NCBI GenBank assembly: GCA_023639215.1
Contig: CP097899.1
Location: forward strand, 4,894,001-4,958,000
Reading direction: 5' to 3'
From: Candidatus Pristimantibacillus lignocellulolyticus
GTDB lineage: Bacteria > Bacillota > Bacilli > Paenibacillales > Paenibacillaceae
Length of the DNA: 64,000 nucleotides
Each line of letters begins with the position of its first letter. Positions within the stretch are counted from its first letter, which is position 1. The notes beneath the pieces were generated by a model that was given only the letters and a program-made list of their open reading frames with translations, made no database searches and was not told the DNA's origin. Below, one piece after another: positions 8,272-15,731 of this stretch. Position numbers and translations under genes: made by a program.

Positions 8272-9402
8272 TTACTCTCCACGAAAAGCCTTTTTCATTT
8301 TATCAAAAATGGATTCATGGTGTTCTTCCGTTACTGTAGTAGCTGGTTCACTGGAGCCACCAAATTGACGAAGCAATTCTTTTTGCTCATCTGATAGCTT
8401 AGTTGGCGTTACAAGAGTGACTTTCACATGTTGATCACCAGCACCAATTCCACGAAGCTTAGGTACACCTTTACCTTTCAGGCGGAAGTATGTGCCTGTT
8501 TGAGTACCTGCTGGAATTTTCAGCTTAACTCGTTCATTCAATGTCGGAATTTCGATCTCAGCACCTAATGCAGCTTGCACGAAGTTAATCGGCACTTCAC
8601 AATAGATGTCATCTCCTTCACGATCAAAGAATTCGTGACTCTTCACGCGTAGAACAATGTAAAGATCACCCGCTGGGCCACCTTTTAATCCACCTTCGCC
8701 TTCGCCACTAATGCGAATTTGAGATCCTTCATCAACACCTGCAGGAATATTGACTTTAATACGGCGTTGTTTCTTCACACGACCTTCGCCATGACAAGTT
8801 GTACATTTCTCTGGAATAATTTTACCAGTTCCACGACAAGTCTGACATACACGTCGGTTAGCAATACGACCAAATGGTGTATTCTGAACCACTTCTTGTT
8901 GTCCTGAACCATGACATGTCGAACATGTTTTTGGTGTTGTTCCAGGTTTTGCACCTGTTCCCGTACATGTGTCGCAATTTTCTGTTCTAGGAATCGTAAT
9001 TTCTGTTTCTTTACCAAATACCGCTTCCTTGAATTCAATTGTCATCGTATATTGCAAGTCATTACCACGTTGTGGGGCGTTAGGATCACGTTGTCTACCT
9101 CCGCCACCACCAAAGAACATATCAAATATATCTCCAAAACCGCCTCCGAAGTCAGCGCCACCGCCGCCCATGCCTTGGTTTGGATCAACATGACCAAAAC
9201 GATCATAAGTATCACGTTTGCCATCATCACTTAGTACATCGTAAGCTTCTTTCACTTCTTTGAACTTCGTCTCTGCATCTGCTTCCTTATTAACGTCTGG
9301 ATGATACTGACGTGCTAATTTACGATATGCCTTCTTTACATCTTCTGCTGAGGCGTCTTTACCAACACCTAGCACTTCATAATAATCACGTTTATTTGCC
9401 AA
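8272..9402 (-). CDS. dnaJ: Molecular chaperone DnaJ
   Basis: 376 residues, full length. DnaJ delivers unfolded clients to DnaK and stimulates its ATPase. The J domain has HPD at about 34-36. A Gly/Phe-rich linker (about 76-105) follows. The zinc domain has four CxxCxGxG repeats starting at about 143, 160, 186 and 200. Client-binding and C-terminal domains complete it. The start codon is TTG at 9402, preceded by GGAGGTGAG at good spacing. Unlike in the usual operon, a strong terminator and a repeat separate it from dnaK, and it has a promoter candidate of its own at 9429-9457. Confidence 0.97.
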   Translation of the reverse strand: MANKRDYYEVLGVGKDASAEDVKKAYRKLARQYHPDVNKEADAETKFKEVKEAYDVLSDDGKRDTYDRFGHVDPNQGMGGGGADFGGGFGDIFDMFFGGGGGRQRDPNAPQRGNDLQYTMTIEFKEAVFGKETEITIPRTENCDTCTGTGAKPGTTPKTCSTCHGSGQQEVVQNTPFGRIANRRVCQTCRGTGKIIPEKCTTCHGEGRVKKQRRIKVNIPAGVDEGSQIRISGEGEGGLKGGPAGDLYIVLRVKSHEFFDREGDDIYCEVPINFVQAALGAEIEIPTLNERVKLKIPAGTQTGTYFRLKGKGVPKLRGIGAGDQHVKVTLVTPTKLSDEQKELLRQFGGSSEPATTVTEEHHESIFDKMKKAFRGE

Positions 9403-9428
9403 TTGATCTCACCTCCATCTATTGTATT

Positions 9429-9457
9429 AATATAAGTGCAATGTTGTTATTTGTCAC
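9429..9457 (-). promoter_or_regulatory. Candidate sigma-A promoter of dnaJ
   Basis: Leftward GTGACA, 17 bp, TATATT, ending about 27 bp before the dnaJ start codon. It lies between the intergenic repeat and dnaJ and would allow dnaJ to be transcribed despite the terminator after dnaK. No CIRCE copy was seen here. Confidence 0.55.
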
Positions 9458-9474
9458 CTTAAATGCAACTAAAG

Positions 9475-9704
9475 CCATAAAAGCGAAGCGCGCTTACTTG
9501 TACGTAAGCAATCTTTAACCACCAAGCCTTCATACAACTACGAAACTTAACATCGTTTTACCTGTCAGCACCAAGAAGATGCCATGAAGCTAGCGAAGCG
9601 AAGCGCGCAGCGTACGTACTTGGTACGTGAGTACTGGAGCGACCGATGAATGGCATATTCGCAGCCAAATAAACAACGTTAGCATAATCTTCGTGATCAC
9701 AGGT
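9475..9704 (-). repeat. Intergenic repeat, type B, copy 1 (diverged)
   Basis: The dnaK-dnaJ spacer contains CACCAAGAAGATG, a GCGCAGCGTACGTACTTGGTACGTGAG central hairpin stem-loop (given here only as its key part, near 9607-9633), CATATTCG and TTCGTGATCACAGG. The same blocks occur in the same order at 17751-17938. The left part (9475-9540) carries another GCTTACTTGTACGTAAGC hairpin. It shows no coding signal. Confidence 0.55.
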
Positions 9705-9746
9705 AAAAAGAGGTCAAAGGCAGGGGTAGCCTGTCTTTGACCTCTC
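9705..9746 (-). terminator. Strong terminator after dnaK
   Basis: Leftward, AGAGGTCAAAGACAGGC pairs with GCCTTTGACCTCT (with a small bulge), followed by TTTTTACC. It lies 13 bp beyond the dnaK stop and separates dnaK from dnaJ. Confidence 0.9.
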
Positions 9747-9758
9747 ACCCGTTACATA

Positions 9759-11594
9759 TTACTTGTTGTCATCTACTACTTCATAGTCAGCATCAACAAC
9801 ATTATCTTTACCTTTTGCGGAACCTTCTGCTTGAGCTGGTTCACCTTGACCTTCAGCTTGCGCTGCTTGTTCGTAAAGTTTTGTGGACAATTGTTGTACG
9901 ATTTCCATCAATGCATCAGTAGCTGATTTGATCGACTCAAGATCATCAGTAGCAATAGCAGCTGTAACTTTTTCTTTTGCTTCATTAGCTTTAGCAACTT
10001 CAGCTTCGTCAACTTTACCTTCAAGATCTTTTAAAGTTTTCTCCGTTTGGTATACAAGTTGGTCAGCACTGTTTTTCGCTTCTACTAGTTCTTTACGTTT
10101 GTTATCTTCTTCAGCATGAAGTTCTGCTTCTTTCATCATTGCTTCGATATCAGCGTCGCTTAAGCCGCCTGAAGAAGTGATTGTAATATTTTGGCTCTTA
10201 CCTGTACCTTTATCAAGAGCAGAAACGTTAACAATACCGTTCGCATCGATATCAAATGTTACTTCGATTTGAGGTACACCACGTGGTGCTGGTGGAATAT
10301 CATTCAATTGGAAACGACCTAGTGTTTTATTACCAGCTGCCATTGAACGCTCACCTTGTAGAACATGAATTTCTACACCTGGTTGGTTGTCAGCATATGT
10401 GGAATAAACTTGAGATTTACTAGTAGGAATCGTAGTATTACGATCGATCATTTTAGTAAATACGCCACCTGCTGTTTCAATTCCAAGAGATAGTGGAGTT
10501 ACGTCTAGAAGAACAACGTCTTTAACATCACCAGTTAATACACCTGCTTGAACAGCTGCACCAAGTGCAACTACTTCATCTGGGTTAACGCCTTTATGAG
10601 GCTCTTTACCGATTAGTTTTTTAACTGCATCTTGTACAGCTGGGATACGAGTAGAACCACCAACTAGTACTACGCGATCGATTTCACTAGTAGAAAGACC
10701 AGCATCTTTCAATGCTTGACGAGCAGGAACCATTGTACGCTCAACAAGAGCAGCAGAAATCTCATCGAATTTCGCACGAGTTAAGTTTAACTCTAAATGT
10801 TGAGGTACGCTATCTACCATAGTAATGAACGGCAATGAAATTGTCGTCGTTAATACACCAGAAAGCTCTTTCTTAGCTTTTTCAGCAGCATCTTTAAGAC
10901 GTTGTACAGCTGATTTATCTTTAGAAAGGTCTACACCTTGTTCTTTTTTGAATTCAGCAACGATGTAATCAATGATCACTTGGTCAAAGTCGTCACCACC
11001 AAGCATGTTGTCACCGCTTGTAGCTTTAACTTCGAAGAAACCATCACCAAGTTCAAGAATGGATACGTCAAACGTACCACCACCAAGGTCATAAACTAGA
11101 ATAGTTTGATCTTCTGATTTTTCCATACCGTATGCAAGTGCTGCAGCAGTAGGCTCGTTGACGATACGTAAAACTTCTAGGCCAGCGATTTTACCAGCAT
11201 CTTTAGTTGCTTGACGTTGGCTATCATTGAAGTATGCAGGAACTGTAATTACTGCTTGAGTTACAGTTTGACCAAGATAAGCTTCTGCATCAGACTTAAG
11301 TTTTTGTAAAATAATTGCAGAAATTTCTTGAGGAGAATATTCTTTTCCATCAATCGTTTCTTTATGGTTACTACCCATATGACGCTTAATAGACATAATC
11401 GTACGGTCAGGGTTAGTAATCGCTTGACGTTTTGCAGTTTCACCTACAATACGCTCACCATCTTTTTTGAAACCTACAACAGATGCAGTCGTACGACTAC
11501 CTTCTGGGTTTGGAATTACGACAGCTTCTCCGCCTTCCATAACAGCAACGCAAGAGTTTGTTGTACCTAAGTCAATACCAATAACTTTACTCAT
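9759..11594 (-). CDS. dnaK: Molecular chaperone DnaK (Hsp70)
   Basis: 611 residues, typical of Bacillota DnaK. The ATPase domain shows IGIDLGTTNSCVAV (about 4-17), YDLGGGTFDVSIL (about 173-185) and VGGSTRIPAV (about 310-320). The substrate-binding domain and helical lid follow, with a Gln/Ala-rich tail and the conserved acidic end DADYEVVDDNK. It acts with DnaJ and GrpE in protein folding. AGGAGGAAATT precedes the ATG directly after a leader hairpin. The hrcA-grpE-dnaK order is conserved. A type A repeat and a possible extra promoter lie between grpE and dnaK. Confidence 0.98.
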   Translation of the reverse strand: MSKVIGIDLGTTNSCVAVMEGGEAVVIPNPEGSRTTASVVGFKKDGERIVGETAKRQAITNPDRTIMSIKRHMGSNHKETIDGKEYSPQEISAIILQKLKSDAEAYLGQTVTQAVITVPAYFNDSQRQATKDAGKIAGLEVLRIVNEPTAAALAYGMEKSEDQTILVYDLGGGTFDVSILELGDGFFEVKATSGDNMLGGDDFDQVIIDYIVAEFKKEQGVDLSKDKSAVQRLKDAAEKAKKELSGVLTTTISLPFITMVDSVPQHLELNLTRAKFDEISAALVERTMVPARQALKDAGLSTSEIDRVVLVGGSTRIPAVQDAVKKLIGKEPHKGVNPDEVVALGAAVQAGVLTGDVKDVVLLDVTPLSLGIETAGGVFTKMIDRNTTIPTSKSQVYSTYADNQPGVEIHVLQGERSMAAGNKTLGRFQLNDIPPAPRGVPQIEVTFDIDANGIVNVSALDKGTGKSQNITITSSGGLSDADIEAMMKEAELHAEEDNKRKELVEAKNSADQLVYQTEKTLKDLEGKVDEAEVAKANEAKEKVTAAIATDDLESIKSATDALMEIVQQLSTKLYEQAAQAEGQGEPAQAEGSAKGKDNVVDADYEVVDDNK

Positions 11595-11608
11595 TTTAAT
11601 TTCCTCCT

Positions 11609-11665
11609 AAAATATTTGTGGCTTCACGAAGTAACTTCTATGTAACAGATAGTTACTTCGAAAGC
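11609..11665 (-). promoter_or_regulatory. 5'-UTR hairpin unit in front of dnaK
   Basis: Leftward, GCTTTCGAAGTAACT pairs (CGAAGTAACT with AGTTACTTCG) and is followed after a short stretch by TTTTAGGAGG, the dnaK ribosome-binding site. It is a single-copy member of the leader family also seen before hemW, the metY-type gene, comER, leuS and the yneQ-like gene. Its stem is the most diverged of the set. Confidence 0.6.
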
Positions 11666-11694
11666 ATAATATAATTATTTATATTGTTTTTGAA
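11666..11694 (-). promoter_or_regulatory. Possible promoter for dnaK
   Basis: Leftward TTCAAA, 17 bp, TATTAT, placed so that a transcript would start at or just before the leader hairpin. The -35 match is weak (4 of 6). Confidence 0.35.
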
Positions 11695-11710
11695 GTCTTT
11701 TTCCCATTAG

Positions 11711-11799
11711 GGGTTCAAGACAGCATTGAAACGAAACCCAGCAACGTGTACGGCATGAGTACACGAGCGGTCAATCTTTCGCCCGAATCTTCCAATAGA
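11711..11799 (+). repeat. Accessory module attached to type A repeat
   Basis: AACCCAGCAACGTGTACGG, then GAGTACACGAGCG, then CTTCCAATA. The same order and nearly the same sequence immediately precedes the type A copy at 21416, and was not found near the other copies. A GTGTAC/GTACAC inverted repeat lies inside. Confidence 0.55.
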
Positions 11800-12015
11800 G
11801 GTTCAAAAAGTGGGCTTTCAGAACCGAGCAGTTGAGACGCTACTTGAGAAAGGCGGAAGCGCAAGTGTACATGATTACGTACACGCGAACCTACAATGTT
11901 TCTGCAAGAAACATACATCGGAAGCGTATGCCGCACTTTCCAAGTTTGTTTCAAATGCGATGTCGAATAAGGTACGTTAACAACCTCATCGTTATCAAAG
12001 TCCACTTTTTGAACT
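11800..12015 (-). repeat. Palindromic intergenic repeat, type A, copy 2
   Basis: Starts 9 bp after the grpE stop. Leftward it reads AGTTCAAAAAGTGGACTTTG, then TAACGATGAGG, and ends AAAGCCCACTTTTTGAACC. The central GTGTACATGATTACGTACAC hairpin matches copy 1. It is longer than the other copies because of an extra segment of about 45 bp near 11890-11935. It has the same orientation relative to the upstream gene as copies 1 and 3. Confidence 0.75.
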
Positions 12016-12024
12016 ATCCCCTAA

Positions 12025-12612
12025 TTAGCCGCTTACTTTAACCATCGCTGGTCTTATTACCTTATCCTTAATCAAGAAACCTTTTTGAAGTTCTTCGACG
12101 ATAATTCCTTCTTCATATTCATCAGTTTCAACAGTCATAACTGCTTGATGATATTCAGGATTGAATGGTTGACCAATCGTCTCCATCGTTGATAAACCTT
12201 CAGCTTCCATCGTACTCATAAGGAGACGGTAAATCATGTCTACACCTTTTGCCAAAGCATCATAATCTTGATTAGCAGCAGATGCTGCAATAGCACGATC
12301 AAAATTATCAACAGTAGGAAGTAAATTTTCGACTAGTTTAGCTGATGCATATTTCGCAAGCTCTTCTTTTTCCTTCTGAGTTCTACGACGGAAATTATCA
12401 TAGTCTGCTTGAACTCTAAGTAATTTTTGCCCAGCCTCGTCTAATTGAGCTAACAATTCAGCTGTTTGCGAATCTACCTCAGTCACCTCGTTAACTTGCG
12501 GCTCTTGGGCAGCATGTTGGGTAGTCTCATCCATCTCTTCGTGATTCATATTTGAATCGACCTGCTCATTAGCAGTATCAACGAATTCATTTGTTTTCTT
12601 CTTAGTACTCAC
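12025..12612 (-). CDS. grpE: Nucleotide exchange factor GrpE
   Basis: 195 residues. GrpE releases ADP from DnaK. A long acidic, Gln-rich N-terminal part (about 1-60) leads into the coiled-coil dimerisation helix (LLRVQADYDNFRRRTQKEKEELAKYA, about 83-108). The C-terminal beta domain has the family signature FNPEYHQAVMTVET and ends VRPAMVKVSG-like (IRPAMVKVSG). The start codon is GTG at 12612, after AGGAGGTGATAGG. It follows hrcA by 32 bp, within the HrcA-regulated unit. Confidence 0.97.
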   Translation of the reverse strand: MSTKKKTNEFVDTANEQVDSNMNHEEMDETTQHAAQEPQVNEVTEVDSQTAELLAQLDEAGQKLLRVQADYDNFRRRTQKEKEELAKYASAKLVENLLPTVDNFDRAIAASAANQDYDALAKGVDMIYRLLMSTMEAEGLSTMETIGQPFNPEYHQAVMTVETDEYEEGIIVEELQKGFLIKDKVIRPAMVKVSG

Positions 12613-12644
12613 CCTATCACCTCCTTGAATTAGTTCGATCTTAC

Positions 12645-13670
12645 TTATTTATACCAACGACTCATTGCTGTACCCACATCTTTGGAAATAAGATCTAAGT
12701 AACGAATTACTTTTTCATATTCCATTCGAGTTGGGCCGAGAATTCCAATCGTTCCAAGTACGTTTCCATCTAGCGCATAAGTTGCTGTAATTAAACTACA
12801 ATCTGTGATGGCTATATGATCATTTTCCGACCCAATCCGAACTTGTATCCCTTGTGGAGATGCAGAAAACAACTTCATTACTGTAGGTGTCTCCTCTAGC
12901 ATATCCAGAATCGTCTTAACCTTATCAACATCTTTAAACTCGGGCTGAATCAACATATTGGTAGCACCACTCATAAATACGCGATGTTCATCCCCTTGTT
13001 TCAACGCGTCATCTATTACATTAAGAAGGCCTTCAAAATGGCCGACATAGCGTTCAAGTTCTTGACCTACCTCAGCATACAGTTTCGCTTTCAAATGAAA
13101 GAGCGGTACACCTGCAAGTTTCGCATTCAAAATATTCGTCACTTGCTGTAATTGGTCCATTGATAATCCTTGAGGCAATTGTATCGTACGATTTTCAACA
13201 TGCCCTGTATTCGTAACAATTATCGCAACGGCAGTCGTATCAGTTAATGGGATTAAACCAAAATGCTGCAAGGCATTTGTAAATAGTTCAGGTCCTAGTA
13301 GAATAGATGTGTAATTGGTTAAATTGGATAATACAAGTGCTGCATGTTGGATAACTTGTTCCATACGATTCATCTCATCTGTTACAAATGAGCGAATGAC
13401 GGAATGATCAATTTCAGAAGTCTCAGTTTTATTAATTAGATGATCAACATAATAACGATAACCTCTAGTTGAAGGAATACGACCTGCAGATGTATGTGGT
13501 TGTTCAAGGAATCCAAGTTCCTCTAAGTCAGCCATCTCATTACGAATGGTTGCTGGACTATAACCAATATCATCACGCTTAGAAATGCTCCTTGATCCGA
13601 CCGGTTCTGCTGATCGGATATAATCATCCACTATCGCTTTTAAAATCAACCTTTGTCGTTCTGTTAGCAT
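12645..13670 (-). CDS. hrcA: Heat-inducible transcription repressor HrcA
   Basis: 341 residues. HrcA binds CIRCE and represses chaperone genes. Its activity depends on GroE in known systems. The N-terminal winged helix (MLTERQRLILKAIVDDYIRSAEPVGSRSISKR) and SPATIRNEMADLEELGFLEQPHTSAGRIPS segment are textbook HrcA. The GAF-like middle domain follows. I chose the ATG at 13670 because GGAGG lies 8 bases before it. An ATG 15 bases upstream would overlap that site. A CIRCE element 49 bp upstream makes it autoregulated. Confidence 0.97.
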   Translation of the reverse strand: MLTERQRLILKAIVDDYIRSAEPVGSRSISKRDDIGYSPATIRNEMADLEELGFLEQPHTSAGRIPSTRGYRYYVDHLINKTETSEIDHSVIRSFVTDEMNRMEQVIQHAALVLSNLTNYTSILLGPELFTNALQHFGLIPLTDTTAVAIIVTNTGHVENRTIQLPQGLSMDQLQQVTNILNAKLAGVPLFHLKAKLYAEVGQELERYVGHFEGLLNVIDDALKQGDEHRVFMSGATNMLIQPEFKDVDKVKTILDMLEETPTVMKLFSASPQGIQVRIGSENDHIAITDCSLITATYALDGNVLGTIGILGPTRMEYEKVIRYLDLISKDVGTAMSRWYK

Positions 13671-13718
13671 TTCACATTCCTCCATTCTTAAGATGTAATA
13701 CTTATTATAACCATTTCG

Positions 13719-13745
13719 TTAGCACTCATCAACCCCGAGTGCTAA
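13719..13745 (-). promoter_or_regulatory. CIRCE operator
   Basis: Perfect TTAGCACTC, 9 bases, GAGTGCTAA, the HrcA operator, between the hrcA promoter and start codon. It is the only copy in the window and should control hrcA-grpE and any read-through into dnaK. Confidence 0.97.
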
Positions 13746-13755
13746 TCGTTAATAC

Positions 13756-13802
13756 AAAAATACCAAATCGGTCTGATTATTGTCAAGTCGATTTGGTATT
13801 TA
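13756..13802 (-). terminator. Terminator of the GNAT gene, overlapping the hrcA promoter
   Basis: Leftward, AAATACCAAATCG pairs with CGATTTGGTATTT, followed by TTG. The loop of about 18 nt carries TTGACA. The stem is strong. The U-run is short but usable. Confidence 0.65.
13757..13786 (-). promoter_or_regulatory. hrcA promoter
   Basis: Leftward TTGACA (13781-13786, perfect), then TATTTT or GTATTT after 17-18 bp, directly upstream of CIRCE. The -35 hexamer falls inside the loop of the terminator of the preceding gene. Confidence 0.7.
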
Positions 13803-13812
13803 TCTTCATAAT

Positions 13813-14283
13813 TTATAGGATTTTTTTCATAACTGCGATTTCATCGCATGCATGACGCTTAGGACAGCTAATACAATCTGTCCACACTTTTTCAGGAAAA
13901 ATCTCTTTATCAACTACTGTAAAGTTATTTCTCAAAAAGAATGATACCGCATATGTTAACGCCATTATTTTACTAATGCCCTGCTCTTGTGCATTTTCAA
14001 TCAGGCGATCTACAATTTTCCCACCAATGCCATAACCTTTATAACCGTCTGTCATCCCTAATGAACGAATTTCTACTAGATCATCGCCTAGTCTCGTTAA
14101 TGCCCCGCATCCAACGAATTTCCCATCCACTTCAGCAACGACAAAAGTATCTATACTACGAATAAGTGCTTCCTTCGAACGAGGCAGCATAATTCCTTTC
14201 TCAGCGTAACCTTTAATTAATTGATACAAAGACTCCACATCATCCGACGTAGCGTTTCTACATAAAACATGTAGTGTTTGCAT
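13813..14283 (-). CDS. GNAT N-acetyltransferase, ArgA-like
   Basis: 156 residues from the ATG at 14283, which has GGAGGTG upstream. The open frame starts 11 codons earlier without such a site. The acetyl-CoA-binding region reads VEIRSLGMTDGYKGYGIGGKIVDRLIENA (the Q/R-x-x-G-x-G/A loop as YKGYGIGG). The small-residue beta-bulge CGALTRL and a C-terminal CISCPKRHAC cluster are notable. It resembles the short N-acetylglutamate-synthase-like GNATs of Bacillota, but the substrate is not determined. It stands between hemW and hrcA, which are adjacent in B. subtilis. Confidence 0.85.
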   Translation of the reverse strand: MQTLHVLCRNATSDDVESLYQLIKGYAEKGIMLPRSKEALIRSIDTFVVAEVDGKFVGCGALTRLGDDLVEIRSLGMTDGYKGYGIGGKIVDRLIENAQEQGISKIMALTYAVSFFLRNNFTVVDKEIFPEKVWTDCISCPKRHACDEIAVMKKIL

Positions 14284-14373
14284 AGCTGCCTTCACCTCCG
14301 AAAAGTACTCATTCATAATTATACAGTCAATATGAATGAATATACATCATTTCAGAGAATTATGCAATCCTAT

Positions 14374-15537
14374 TTATTCACTATCTTCGAGAAATGCTGC
14401 AAACACTTCATTGCCTAGTAACAGCCCTTTATCCGTTAAGCGGTAGATGACATCATCTTGTATTTCAACACGTTCTAACAAGCCTTTGTTCATTTGATCA
14501 TTGATGATCGTTCCAAAATGATATTCTAACGTTTCATTAGGAAATTGTGTATGGAATACGGAAGATTTAACACCGTCTGCGAGACGTAAACCAACCATCA
14601 TAAAGTCTTCCATAGCATCTTTTTCAGATACCTCAAATTGGTCTAGTCGAGGCAATTTAGTCTTACACGCTTCAATATAAGGCTGAACACCTTTAATATT
14701 CACATGTCGCTGGCGATTAACATAGCCATGTGCACCAGTTCCTAGCCCATAATAAGGTTCGTTACGCCAATAAGTAGAATTATGTTTACTCTCGAAACCA
14801 GGCTTAGCGAAATTGCTGATCTCATAATGTTTATAGCCACGTTCTTTGATTCTCTCCATTAATAGGAGAAACATTGCATATTCATCATCTTCATGAGGAA
14901 GTACCAATTGATTACTTTCATAAAGTTTGTGGAACAATGTGTTTTCTTCAATTTTCAAGCTATATAGTGAGTAATGAGGTAAATCAAGCTCTAGTGCTTT
15001 ACGAACGCTATCTTCTAATAATTCCACAGTTTGACCAGGTAGGCCAAACATTAAGTCGATCGACATATTCGTAAAACCAATCGCTCTTGCATTTTCAAGG
15101 CTACGGTACACGTCATCTACTTCATGTATTCGACCAATTCTTTTCAATAATTCATTATTAAACGACTGAACACCAAAACTAAGGCGATTGACACCTCCAT
15201 CGAACATCGCCTGTAGCTTATCCTTGTCCGTTGTCCCAGGATTAGCTTCCATTGAAAATTCAACATCATCTGCTAATGGAAACCAGCGTCTTACGGAAGC
15301 AAGAAACTTCTCCATCTGCGGCGGTGTTAATACCGTTGGTGTTCCTCCGCCAACAAATACGGTTTTGATTATCTCCGGCCTCCATAGCTCGACCGTACGT
15401 TGCATCTCAAGCTCAAGTGCATCTAAGTAGGCATCAACCGGTTGTCCCTTCAATATATAAGAAGTAAAGTCACAATAATGACATTTATTCGTACAAAACG
15501 GGATGTGAATATATAATGCTTGTGGTATCGGCTGCAT
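14374..15537 (-). CDS. hemW: Radical SAM heme chaperone HemW
   Basis: 387 residues. HemW is a heme-binding member of the coproporphyrinogen III dehydrogenase-like radical-SAM family. The cluster motif CTNKCHYC lies at about 15-22, with GGGTPT near 65 and the C-terminal HemN_C domain from about 310. The N-terminus lacks the extra cysteine arrangement of true HemN, so HemW is the better call. AGGAGG is placed just before the ATG and merges with a leader hairpin. It follows lepA with a strong terminator between, so it probably has its own promoter. Confidence 0.93.
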   Translation of the reverse strand: MQPIPQALYIHIPFCTNKCHYCDFTSYILKGQPVDAYLDALELEMQRTVELWRPEIIKTVFVGGGTPTVLTPPQMEKFLASVRRWFPLADDVEFSMEANPGTTDKDKLQAMFDGGVNRLSFGVQSFNNELLKRIGRIHEVDDVYRSLENARAIGFTNMSIDLMFGLPGQTVELLEDSVRKALELDLPHYSLYSLKIEENTLFHKLYESNQLVLPHEDDEYAMFLLLMERIKERGYKHYEISNFAKPGFESKHNSTYWRNEPYYGLGTGAHGYVNRQRHVNIKGVQPYIEACKTKLPRLDQFEVSEKDAMEDFMMVGLRLADGVKSSVFHTQFPNETLEYHFGTIINDQMNKGLLERVEIQDDVIYRLTDKGLLLGNEVFAAFLEDSE

Positions 15538-15545
15538 TTGGTAAC

Positions 15546-15612
15546 CTCCTAAAACTTCTCATATACTTTCTGTATTGCTTCAAGCGAATGAAAAGTAGCT
15601 TCGTAAGCATCG
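15546..15612 (-). promoter_or_regulatory. 5'-UTR hairpin unit in front of hemW
   Basis: Leftward ATGCTTACGAAGCTACTTTTCAT, a loop, then ATGAGAAGTTTTAGGAGG. The arms ACTTTTCAT/ATGAGAAGT pair with one G-U, and the 3' arm runs into the ribosome-binding site. A fragment of a preceding unit (GCAACGCAAAGTTTTAG) lies at 15613-15632, implying loss from a tandem array. Confidence 0.65.
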
Positions 15613-15639
15613 TCTAAAACTTTGCGTTGCCATCATATA

Positions 15640-15690
15640 AAAAAAGGGTTGCCCATTATCGCTCCTCGAAACGACGATTGGGCAACCCTA
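15640..15690 (-). terminator. Terminator after lepA
   Basis: Leftward, AGGGTTGCCCA pairs with TGGGCAACCCT around a loop that itself can pair (TCG..CGA), followed by TTTTTTT. Confidence 0.95.
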
Positions 15691-15731
15691 AATAGCTACT
15701 TCATCTGTTTAATGAAGTGTATGTTATTCCA

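Noticed and set aside
8719..9234. Several antisense frames with Cys- or Pro-rich peptides inside dnaJ
   Set aside because: They are shadows of the Cys- and Gly-rich DnaJ coding sequence.
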